Source of the DNA: Prevotella sp. UBA4339
GTDB lineage: Bacteria; Bacteroidota; Bacteroidia; Bacteroidales; Bacteroidaceae
Direction: 5' to 3'
DNA length: 27,982 bases
Assembly: GCA_002393725.1 (NCBI GenBank)
Contig: DGTJ01000002.1
Coordinates: 2,734 to 30,715, forward strand
The notes under the pieces are model-generated. The model was given only the letters and a program-made list of their open reading frames with translations. It ran no database searches and was not told the origin of the DNA. A program made the translations under genes and the position numbers. Positions 8,015 through 15,462 of this stretch are shown here, in pieces. The stretch's first letter is position 1. Every line of letters begins with the position of its first letter.

Positions 8015-9331
8015 TTATTTCTTATTATTTGTTTCTTCTTTCTTTACTTGTTCTGTCTTTTCTGCTTTCTGGAAACCATAATTTTTCTCCAAGGCCTTTT
8101 TCTTCTTCTCTGTCAACTGCTCTATAATCTCAGAGGCTATGCGTCGGGCAGTCTCATTGCTGATAGAGGAGCTGGAAGCCAGCTCATTCTGTTTTTCTAC
8201 AAGTTCCTCCATTACCTCCCTGCTCACGGCCATGAAGTTCTTCTCTGAGTTGTTCATACGCTCATTGTTATATATCTTGGAGAGTATGACGTCGGCTGCC
8301 TTTGTATACTGCTTGCGGAAGATCTGCTCAGCCTTGGCCTGAAATTCACGGATCTTCTTTTCTCCTACACGGTTGGAGTCGTTTGACAGATAGTCTTGTA
8401 TGGCATTGGCGATAGTGGCTGAATCGGCATCGGGACCGAGTTCGGTATATGGATTGAAACCTTCGTCTAAAAGACTCTCGTCCAGAGGCTCTTCTACTGG
8501 CTTGACAAATTCTATTGGCTCACGATTCGGATGCATGTCGATGAATATGCCTGCAATAATAAGGGCTATGACTATTGCGGAGAGACCAACAATCGACGTC
8601 TTCCAGACTTTCCTGTGCGACTTCATTGCGGAATACAAAGCCGCTACCGTGGGATAACGCTTCTCTGGAGACTCGGCCGTGGCCTTCTTAATAACTTGCT
8701 TCAGTTCGAAGGGAAGACCGGATGAGGAATAGAGATAGTCAATGAACTTTCCTAAGGAATAGACGTCACTGCGCTCATCTGCCTTTCCCTCTGACATCAC
8801 CTCTGGAGCAATATATTCCTCAAGACCGTCGTAGATACTGTCCTGAAGCTTTGTAGGAAGGAAGAAAGAACCATGCAACAGCAACCTTACCTCTGAATCA
8901 CTCTTGCGGGCAAGGATATTGGATGGAGCATAGCAGATATATTGTATACCCTCATTGTTCAACTCGGTCGTGATATCGACAAGTTTGCTTATCGTTGAGT
9001 CAATGAAGTCATCCTTGGCCAATATCGAAGGAGTGTCATTAAGCAACTGCTCAAAACTGATGTAGTTGCCAGGCTCTACTGCTACAGCATAAATACCGTC
9101 ACCTTCATTAGGGGTGAATTGTATCTGACACTTGTTACTGATATGTTTAAGTGCCTCACATTGACGTTGGATGCAACCTGAAAAATAGATACTATCGGTC
9201 AGCTCATCATGGAATTCGACAAAGTTGGTGTACTTGTTGTCGATATTGCGCTTGTAAAAGTAGCCATATGGCAGACGGAACTTACCCGTTTTCAGCTTGT
9301 CACGACTCTTAATTAATTCCTCGTAGTTCAC
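8015..9331 (-). CDS. Membrane-anchored protein kinase-like protein, probable pseudokinase
   Basis: The 438-residue protein begins with a kinase-like domain. The C-lobe is clear: YIAPEVM (activation-loop APE, 173-179), SDVYSLGKFIDYLY (188-201, invariant Asp) and SPEKRYPT (Arg 225). The catalytic positions are lost, however. The HRDLKPxN loop reads YICYAPSNIL (131-140), so the catalytic Asp is Cys and the Lys is Ala. DFG reads HGS (153-155), and no VAxK lysine is evident. One transmembrane helix (245-264) is followed by a roughly 170-residue charged, helical C-terminal region with a Lys-rich end. The start codon is GTG, about 23 bp after a -7 box. It probably acts as a scaffold or sensor; partner unknown. 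Confidence 0.8.
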   Translation of the reverse strand: MNYEELIKSRDKLKTGKFRLPYGYFYKRNIDNKYTNFVEFHDELTDSIYFSGCIQRQCEALKHISNKCQIQFTPNEGDGIYAVAVEPGNYISFEQLLNDTPSILAKDDFIDSTISKLVDITTELNNEGIQYICYAPSNILARKSDSEVRLLLHGSFFLPTKLQDSIYDGLEEYIAPEVMSEGKADERSDVYSLGKFIDYLYSSSGLPFELKQVIKKATAESPEKRYPTVAALYSAMKSHRKVWKTSIVGLSAIVIALIIAGIFIDMHPNREPIEFVKPVEEPLDESLLDEGFNPYTELGPDADSATIANAIQDYLSNDSNRVGEKKIREFQAKAEQIFRKQYTKAADVILSKIYNNERMNNSEKNFMAVSREVMEELVEKQNELASSSSISNETARRIASEIIEQLTEKKKKALEKNYGFQKAEKTEQVKKEETNNKK

Positions 9332-9353
9332 TTGATCTCTTTTATTTTGCCTG

Positions 9354-9361
9354 CAAAAGTA
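9354..9361 (-). promoter_or_regulatory. Probable promoter of the pseudokinase-DUF4494-yggS operon (-7 box)
   Basis: TACTTTTG on the minus strand fits TAnnTTTG and lies 22 bp before the GTG start. The short leader supports that GTG as the true start, since no in-frame ATG precedes it within the leader. Confidence 0.6.
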
Positions 9362-9417
9362 AGCAATTTTATTGAAAATGGGAAATGATTGTTTAAAAAA
9401 TAATACTTCTTTGCTTA

Positions 9418-9463
9418 TTTTTCATTTTTCTTTCTTCATTTTTCATTTTTCTTTGTACCTTTG
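9418..9463 (+). promoter_or_regulatory. Aminotransferase promoter with a repeated pyrimidine tract
   Basis: TACCTTTG (9456-9463) fits the -7 consensus and ends 26 bp before the ATG. Immediately upstream, a 16-bp pyrimidine-rich sequence occurs twice exactly (9418-9433 and 9439-9454), 21 bp apart or about two helical turns. The -33 position reads TTTC rather than TTTG. A good Shine-Dalgarno-like TAGGATAAG precedes the ATG. Confidence 0.6.
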
Positions 9464-9489
9464 CACGCAAAATTATAAACTAGGATAAG

Positions 9490-10695
9490 ATGCCAGAGAT
9501 ATCAGTACGCGGTCTGGAGATGCCTGAAAGTCCTATCAGGAAACTTGCACCACTGGCCGCAGCAGCTAAGAAAAAAGGAACAAAGGTATATCACCTTAAC
9601 ATCGGACAGCCTGACCTGCCAACTCCTCAAGTAGGCCTTGACGCGCTGAAGACGATTGATCGTAGTATCCTGGAGTATTCTCCTTCTCAAGGATATCTGA
9701 GCTATAGGGAGAAGCTCGTTGAATATTACGCAAAATATGATATCAAGGTCACTGCCGATGATATTATCATTACCAGCGGTGGGTCGGAGGCTGTGCTCTT
9801 TGCATTCCTCTCTTGCCTGAACCCTGGTGATGAGATTATTGTCCCAGAACCTGCTTATGCCAACTATATGGCTTTCGCTATCTCTGCAGGAGCTAAGATC
9901 CGTACTATAGCTACAACTATCGAGGAAGGGTTCTCACTGCCTAAGGTGGAGAAATTTGAGGAACTTATCAATGAGCGCACAAGAGCAATCATGATATGCA
10001 ACCCGAACAACCCTACAGGATATCTGTATACGCGTAGGGAAATGAACCAGATTCGCGACCTGGTGAAGAAATACGATTTGTATCTGTTCTCAGATGAAGT
10101 GTATCGTGAGTATATCTACACTGGGTCACCTTATATCTCGGCTTGTCATCTTGAGGGTATCGAGCAGAATGTAATACTCATCGACTCGGTCTCCAAGCGA
10201 TATTCTGAGTGCGGCATTCGCATCGGGGCACTCATCACGAAGAATACTGAGGTCAGAAAGGCGGTGATGAAGTTCTGTCAGGCGCGTCTTTCTCCTCCAC
10301 TGATTGGACAGATTGTGGCAGAGGCATCTCTCGACACTCCTGAAGAGTATCTGCGTGATGTCTATGATGAATATGTAGAGCGCAGAAAGTGCCTCATCGA
10401 CGGACTGAACAGGATTCCGGGAGTGTACTCTCCTATCCCAATGGGAGCATTCTATACTGTAGCAAAACTGCCTGTTGACGATGCGGAGAAGTTCTGCAGA
10501 TGGTGCCTGGCAGAGTTCGAGTATGAGGGCGAGACGGTCATGATGGCTCCTGCTGCAGGATTCTACACCACGCCCGGAGCCGGAATAAATCAGGTGCGTA
10601 TAGCATACGTATTGAAGAAAAAGGACTTGGAGAGGGCGCTGATTGTTCTGAGAAAGGCGCTTGAGGCTTATCCGGGACGGGTCGACGAAGAATGA
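9490..10695 (+). CDS. PLP-dependent class I/II aminotransferase
   Basis: The 401-residue fold-type I enzyme shows all expected motifs: NPNNPTGYLY, the PLP-ring aspartate in FSDEVYREY, the Schiff-base lysine in SVSKRYSECG (about K236), and an arginine-containing C-terminal block, PGAGINQVRIAY. It is of the AspC/aromatic aminotransferase subfamily, but substrate (aspartate, aromatic or other amino acid) cannot be read from sequence. It is cytoplasmic. The stop codon overlaps the start of the downstream permease by 4 bp (ATGA), so the two are translationally coupled although functionally unrelated on their face. Confidence 0.92.
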   Translation: MPEISVRGLEMPESPIRKLAPLAAAAKKKGTKVYHLNIGQPDLPTPQVGLDALKTIDRSILEYSPSQGYLSYREKLVEYYAKYDIKVTADDIIITSGGSEAVLFAFLSCLNPGDEIIVPEPAYANYMAFAISAGAKIRTIATTIEEGFSLPKVEKFEELINERTRAIMICNPNNPTGYLYTRREMNQIRDLVKKYDLYLFSDEVYREYIYTGSPYISACHLEGIEQNVILIDSVSKRYSECGIRIGALITKNTEVRKAVMKFCQARLSPPLIGQIVAEASLDTPEEYLRDVYDEYVERRKCLIDGLNRIPGVYSPIPMGAFYTVAKLPVDDAEKFCRWCLAEFEYEGETVMMAPAAGFYTTPGAGINQVRIAYVLKKKDLERALIVLRKALEAYPGRVDEE

Positions 10696-11936
10696 ATCTC
10701 CCGTTTTTCATAGCTAAGAGGATTTATTATGATAAGGGCGACAAACGGAAAGTGAGTCGACCTGCTATCCGTCTTGCCACTGTCGGAGTGGGAATAGGTC
10801 TGGCGGTGATGATCGTAACGGTCAGCGTCGTATTGGGATTCCAGCATACCATAAGGGATAAGGTGATTGGCTTCGGAAGTCATATACAGATACAGAACAT
10901 CATGTCTTTCAGCTCTACCGACAGATATCCTGTATGCATCGACGATAGTATGATGACAGTCCTAGGGAAACTCAAGGGGGTAAAACATGTGGAACGATAT
11001 GCTATCACGCAGGGAATACTAAAAACCGATGAGGATTTCCTCGGGGTTCTGTTCAAGGGAGTCGGCCCGGAATATGATATGTCTTTCCTCAAGCAGCATC
11101 TCGTAGAGGGTGAGATTCCGGTATTTAGCGACTCTGCAGGAACCAACAAGCTCCTTGTATCAAAGATGATAGCCGACAAACTGAAGCTGAAGACCGGTGA
11201 CCGTATCTATGCTTATTTCATTGACGAGAACGTCAAGACGAGAAGATATACCATCAGCGGGGTATACCAGACTAACATGACCCGCTTCGATCAGACTCTT
11301 TGCTTCACTGATCTATATGCGGCTTGCAAGATCAACGGCTGGGAAAAAGGGCTAGTGACTGGGGCGGAGATTCTTGTCAATGACTTCAAAAAACTGCAGA
11401 TAACTGAGGATGATGCTATTAAGAAGATAAACCGCACTACTGACAAATTCAGCAATTCGTTCGCATCACAGACTATCTATGAGGCTTATCCTCAAGTATT
11501 TACTTGGCTCGAGCTGCTCGACATTAATGTGTGGATAATCCTCGTACTCATGATATGCGTAGCGGGATTTACTATGATAAGCGGACTATTGATAATCATT
11601 CTCGAACGAACTCAGATGATTGGAGTACTCAAGGCCATTGGAGCCAGAAACAGCACTATAAGGCACACTTTCCTATGGTTTGCTGCTTTTATCATCGGAC
11701 AGGGACTGATTCTGGGTAACATAATCGGCTTGGGAATAATACTTATACAGAACGCAACGGGCATTATCACTCTCGACGCTCAGACCTATTATGTCAGCGA
11801 GGTTCCTATGGAACTCAACATACCGCTCATCTTATTGCTTAATGCTGCGACTCTCATCATCAGCATATTCGTTCTTATCGCTCCGAGTTACCTCATTTCT
11901 CATATCCAACCAGCTAAATCTATGCGATATGAGTAA
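10692..11936 (+). CDS. ABC transporter permease, LolC/LolE-like (FtsX/MacB superfamily)
   Basis: The 414-residue inner-membrane protein has a first transmembrane helix at about residues 28-52, a periplasmic domain of roughly 220 residues, and three helices in the C-terminal part (about 275-300, 325-350 and 375-400). This is the LolC/E-MacB-FtsX layout. The N-terminal FFIAKRIYY and the ERTQMIGVLKAIGARNSTIR coupling helix are typical of the lipoprotein-releasing family. It probably works with a LolD-like ATPase in lipoprotein export. No ATPase gene is nearby, so the partner must be encoded elsewhere. No terminator is evident after it. Confidence 0.88.
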   Translation: MNLPFFIAKRIYYDKGDKRKVSRPAIRLATVGVGIGLAVMIVTVSVVLGFQHTIRDKVIGFGSHIQIQNIMSFSSTDRYPVCIDDSMMTVLGKLKGVKHVERYAITQGILKTDEDFLGVLFKGVGPEYDMSFLKQHLVEGEIPVFSDSAGTNKLLVSKMIADKLKLKTGDRIYAYFIDENVKTRRYTISGVYQTNMTRFDQTLCFTDLYAACKINGWEKGLVTGAEILVNDFKKLQITEDDAIKKINRTTDKFSNSFASQTIYEAYPQVFTWLELLDINVWIILVLMICVAGFTMISGLLIIILERTQMIGVLKAIGARNSTIRHTFLWFAAFIIGQGLILGNIIGLGIILIQNATGIITLDAQTYYVSEVPMELNIPLILLLNAATLIISIFVLIAPSYLISHIQPAKSMRYE

Positions 11937-11990
11937 AAAATGTTCTATTTTACCTATTTTATACTAAAAATTGTATAAATCGATATTTTA

Positions 11991-12057
11991 TTGCACATTT
12001 TTTTTTGAAATGTGCAGGAAAAGAATTACCTTTGCACAAAATTTTGAAATTTGTGCA
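11991..12057. promoter_or_regulatory. Tandem 26-bp palindromes, candidate operator pair
   Basis: Two 26-bp palindromes, 11991-12016 and 12032-12057, share the outer sequences TTGCACA on the left and TGTGCA on the right. They lie exactly 41 bp apart, close to four helical turns. The first encloses the -33 TTTG. The second begins inside the -7 box and spans the likely transcription start. Because the left arm of the second lies upstream of the start, it should act as DNA, not as an RNA hairpin. This suggests a repressor that binds cooperatively to control the acyl-CoA synthetase pair. The regulator is not in the window. Confidence 0.6.
12004..12034 (+). promoter_or_regulatory. Promoter of the tandem acyl-CoA synthetase genes
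   Basis: TTTG (12004-12007), 19 bp, then TACCTTTG (12027-12034) is a full match to the Bacteroidetes consensus. The start of transcription should fall near 12038-12041, giving a leader of about 25 nt before the ATG at 12066. Confidence 0.82.
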
Positions 12058-12065
12058 ATTCTATA

Positions 12066-13718
12066 ATGGATTCTTTTAACAGTTTTAATGCTTATATACA
12101 AAGAGCGATTGTCAACAACTGGGATCAAGATGCACTGACTGATTATCAGGGTATTACTCTGCAGTTCCATGATGTGGCAAGGAAAATAGAAAAGCTGCAC
12201 ATTCTATTTGAGAATAGCAATGTAAAGCCTGGAGACAAGATTGCGCTCTGTGGACGTAACTCTGCTCACTGGGCTGTAGCCTTCCTTGCAACTGTGACTT
12301 ATGGAGCTGTTGCTGTACCTATCCAACATGAGTTCAACGGTGAGCAAATACACAACATCGTCAATCACTCTGACTCTAAACTCCTCTTCATTGGAGACTT
12401 CGCAGTAAAGATTATTGAACCGGAGAAGATGCCACATCTTGAGGGTATCATCAATATACCTGACTTCTCTCTTTTGATTTCCAGAAAGGAAGCACTGACT
12501 TACGCACGCGAACATCTTAATCTTATGTTCGGCAGCAAGTACCCCATGGCGTTCAGAAGGGAACATGTCGATTATCACATCGATGAGGCTGAGGAGCTGG
12601 CACTTATCAACTATACCAGTGGTACCACAGGATTCTCCAAGGGGGTGATGATTCCATATCGCGCACTGTGGAGCAACGTGGAGTTTGTCATGCAACAACT
12701 GAAGGGAAAGGTCAAGGCAGGAGACAATATGCTCAGCATCCTACCAATGGCACACACCTACGGAATGACTTTCGAGTTCCTCTTCGGATTTACTCAGGGA
12801 TGCCACATCTTCTTCCTCAACCGCCTACCTAGTCCGGCCATTATTGCAGAGGCATTCGCTGAAGTGAAGCCTGCAGTAATCATCACAGTTCCATTAGTAC
12901 TGGAAAAGATTGTGCGCAAACGTATCTTCCCGAAGATAGAGAGCCTGCCAATGAAACTGCTGCTCAATATGCTGGTGGTCAACAAGAAGGTGAAGGAATA
13001 TATTTGCGGTGAGGTTCATAAAGTGCTGGGAGGTAACCTCTATGAGGTGATTGTGGGGGGAGCTCCTCTCTCAATGGAGATTGAGAAGTTCCTTGTGAAC
13101 ATCGGATTCCCGGTGACTGTAGGATATGGCACAACGGAATGTGCACCGCTTATCACATTCAGCGACTATAAGGACTTCAAGCCTCGCTCGTGCGGCACGC
13201 CTGTTGACCGCATGGAAGTGAAAATCGACAGTCGTAACCCGCAGTTTGACGCTGGGGAAATCCTCACAAGAGGAACAAACCTCATGCTGGGATACTACAA
13301 GAACGAAGAAGCCACTAATCAGGTGATTGACAAGGACGGATGGTACCACACTGGCGACCTGGGAACGATGGATGCCAGCCAACATGTCTACATTCGCGGG
13401 CGACTGAAGCACATGCTACTCGGTAGCAATGGACAGAATGTCTATCCTGAAGAGATTGAAGACAAACTCAACTCGATGCCAATGGTAACAGAGAGTATAG
13501 TGATACAAAGGGGCGACAAACTCGTAGCACTGGTGCACTCTGAGAATGACGAGATGATAAACTTCTCGCAAGAAGAGTTGCAGAATATCATGGAAGAGAA
13601 CCGTAACAACCTAAACAAACAGCTCCCGGCATTCAGTCGGATCTCTGCAATCGAACTCCATGAGAAGGAATTTGCCAAGACTCCGAAAAAGAGCATTAAA
13701 CGATACTTATACAACTAA
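12066..13718 (+). CDS. AMP-binding acyl-CoA synthetase-like enzyme, first copy
   Basis: I choose the ATG at 12066 (550 residues) over an in-frame TTG at 12051, which lies about 10 nt from the predicted transcription start. Adenylate-forming motifs are present: the P-loop YTSGTTGFSKG (183-193), YGTTE (354-358), WYHTGDLG (TGD at 429-431) and NGQNVYPEEIED. The fold and length suit a fatty-acid or other carboxylic-acid:CoA ligase making acyl-AMP then acyl-CoA. Two details depart from the norm: the usual PKG is SKG, and the C-terminal A10 block reads TPKKSIKRYLY, without the common GK pair. Substrate is unknown. Its paralogue follows 3 bp downstream. Confidence 0.88.
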   Translation: MDSFNSFNAYIQRAIVNNWDQDALTDYQGITLQFHDVARKIEKLHILFENSNVKPGDKIALCGRNSAHWAVAFLATVTYGAVAVPIQHEFNGEQIHNIVNHSDSKLLFIGDFAVKIIEPEKMPHLEGIINIPDFSLLISRKEALTYAREHLNLMFGSKYPMAFRREHVDYHIDEAEELALINYTSGTTGFSKGVMIPYRALWSNVEFVMQQLKGKVKAGDNMLSILPMAHTYGMTFEFLFGFTQGCHIFFLNRLPSPAIIAEAFAEVKPAVIITVPLVLEKIVRKRIFPKIESLPMKLLLNMLVVNKKVKEYICGEVHKVLGGNLYEVIVGGAPLSMEIEKFLVNIGFPVTVGYGTTECAPLITFSDYKDFKPRSCGTPVDRMEVKIDSRNPQFDAGEILTRGTNLMLGYYKNEEATNQVIDKDGWYHTGDLGTMDASQHVYIRGRLKHMLLGSNGQNVYPEEIEDKLNSMPMVTESIVIQRGDKLVALVHSENDEMINFSQEELQNIMEENRNNLNKQLPAFSRISAIELHEKEFAKTPKKSIKRYLYN

Positions 13719-13721
13719 GAT

Positions 13722-15416
13722 ATGAAACAAGACATTAACAAAGCCTATATCCCAAGCAAGGACATACCCAGTTTCAATGCGATGATACAGAAGAGTATTC
13801 TCGACAACTGGGACAGGGATGCACTGACTGACTTCAAGGGTCAGACACTGCAATACCATGATGTGGCAAGAAAAATCGAGAAACTACACATCCTGTTCGA
13901 GAACAGCGGTGTTACCAAGGGTGACAAGATTGCTCTATGTGGAAGAAACTCAAGCCAATGGGCTGTGGCGTTCCTCGCTACTCTCACTTATGGTGCCATA
14001 GCAGTTCCTATACTGCATGAGTTTAATGCAGAACAGATTCATAACATCGTAAATCACTCCGAGGCTAAGCTCCTGTTTGTTGGCGACCATGTGGCTACGA
14101 TTATTGACCCGCAAGCAATGCCACAACTCGAGGGTATCATCAACAACCCCGACTACTCGCTGATGATTAGCCGCACAGACAAGCTTACCTATGCAAGGGA
14201 ACATCTTAACGAGCTCTATGGAAAGAAGTTCCCGAAGTATTTCAGAAAGGAACATGTCAATTACTACAAGGAAGAAAGCCCTGACGAACTAGCTCTTATC
14301 AACTATACCAGCGGTACTACAGGATTCTCCAAGGGAGTGATGATTCCCTACCGTGCTATATGGTCGAATGCAGACTTTGCAAAACATGTGCTGGGACATA
14401 TCATCAAGCCAGGCGACAAGGTGATATCAATGTTGCCGATGGCACACATGTATGGCATGGCATTTGAGTTCATTTATGAGTTCATCGTCGGATGCCATGT
14501 GTATTATCTCAGCCGGGTACCATCACCAGCCATCATTGCTCAGGCACTACAGGAAGTGAAGCCGATCATCGTCATCGCTGTACCGCTCATCATAGAGAAG
14601 ATTATAAGGAAGAAGGTGTTCCCGAAGGTGCAGAACAACCGCATGCGACTGCTTCTGCAGATGCCGGTCATCTCGAAGAAGGTAAAGGAGATGATATGCC
14701 AGGAGGTTCTGAAGGCTTTCGGAGGAAACATGTACGAGGTTATCATCGGAGGCGCTGCTCTCAACCAGGAGGTGGAACAGTTCCTGAAGAAAATCGAGTT
14801 CCCGTATACCGTCGGATATGGGGCTACGGAGTGTGCACCTATCATCGGATATGAGGACTGGCACAGATTCGCTATCGGTTCTTGCGGAAAGGCGGCCTAC
14901 CACATGGATGTGGAGATTGACTCTCCCGACCCGCGTAATATTCCTGGAGAGATACTTACACGAGGACTCAATGTCATGCTCGGATACTTCAAGAATCCTG
15001 AGGCTACGGCTGAGACGATTGACAAGGATGGATGGTATCACACTGGTGACCTGGGAACAATGGACGACGAAGGGAATATCTATATCAACGGTCGCTCGAA
15101 GAACATGCTCCTAGGTCCTAACGGACAGAATATCTATCCGGAGGAAATAGAAGATAAGCTTAACTCCATGACACTCGTGGTGGAGAGCATCGTGGTGCAG
15201 AGAGACACTAAACTCGTGGCTATCGTTTATCCTGACTATGATGAGGCGAAGAATCTCAACTTTACCGAGGATGACATACACAATGTGATGGAGCAGAATC
15301 GCAACGGACTAAATAATATCATTCCTGCTTACGAGAAGATTTCCGAGATTGAAATACGTAAAGAGGAATTTGAAAAGACTCCAAAGCGTTCTATCAAAAG
15401 ATATCTCTATAAATAA
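13722..15416 (+). CDS. AMP-binding acyl-CoA synthetase-like enzyme, second copy
   Basis: The 564-residue protein is a tandem paralogue of the preceding gene; by eye about two thirds of positions match, over the whole length. It has a 10-residue longer N-terminus (MKQDINKAYIPSKDIPSFNA). It keeps the same motifs: YTSGTTGFSKG, YGATECAP, WYHTGDLG, NGQNIYPEEIED and the C-terminal TPKRSIKRYLY. The starting ATG is 3 bp after the previous stop, with no separate promoter, so the two are cotranscribed. Differences cluster in the middle region that usually lines the acyl pocket, suggesting different substrate preference; that is inference. A strong terminator follows 12 bp after the stop. Confidence 0.88.
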   Translation: MKQDINKAYIPSKDIPSFNAMIQKSILDNWDRDALTDFKGQTLQYHDVARKIEKLHILFENSGVTKGDKIALCGRNSSQWAVAFLATLTYGAIAVPILHEFNAEQIHNIVNHSEAKLLFVGDHVATIIDPQAMPQLEGIINNPDYSLMISRTDKLTYAREHLNELYGKKFPKYFRKEHVNYYKEESPDELALINYTSGTTGFSKGVMIPYRAIWSNADFAKHVLGHIIKPGDKVISMLPMAHMYGMAFEFIYEFIVGCHVYYLSRVPSPAIIAQALQEVKPIIVIAVPLIIEKIIRKKVFPKVQNNRMRLLLQMPVISKKVKEMICQEVLKAFGGNMYEVIIGGAALNQEVEQFLKKIEFPYTVGYGATECAPIIGYEDWHRFAIGSCGKAAYHMDVEIDSPDPRNIPGEILTRGLNVMLGYFKNPEATAETIDKDGWYHTGDLGTMDDEGNIYINGRSKNMLLGPNGQNIYPEEIEDKLNSMTLVVESIVVQRDTKLVAIVYPDYDEAKNLNFTEDDIHNVMEQNRNGLNNIIPAYEKISEIEIRKEEFEKTPKRSIKRYLYK

Positions 15417-15428
15417 ATAATAAGGTAT

Positions 15429-15462
15429 AAAAAAGCCTCCCTTGCTGAGGGAGGCTTTTTTT
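15429..15462. terminator. Bidirectional intrinsic terminator
   Basis: A run of six A, GCCTCCCT, a TGCTG-type loop, AGGGAGGC and a run of seven T form a nearly perfect hairpin that works on both strands. It serves the synthetase pair on the plus strand and, on the minus strand, the operon whose last gene ends at 15461. Confidence 0.92.

Noticed and set aside
11933..11953. GTAAAA/TTTTAC inverted repeat after the permease, possible terminator
   Set aside because: Only six A/T-rich pairs and no T-run; too weak to call.
12032..12058. Second palindrome as an RNA hairpin or riboswitch
   Set aside because: The left arm lies at or upstream of the predicted transcription start, so the transcript would lack it; a DNA operator is more likely.
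12051..12065. TTG start for the first acyl-CoA synthetase
   Set aside because: It sits in the right arm of the second palindrome about 10 nt from the predicted transcription start; the ATG at 12066 fits better.
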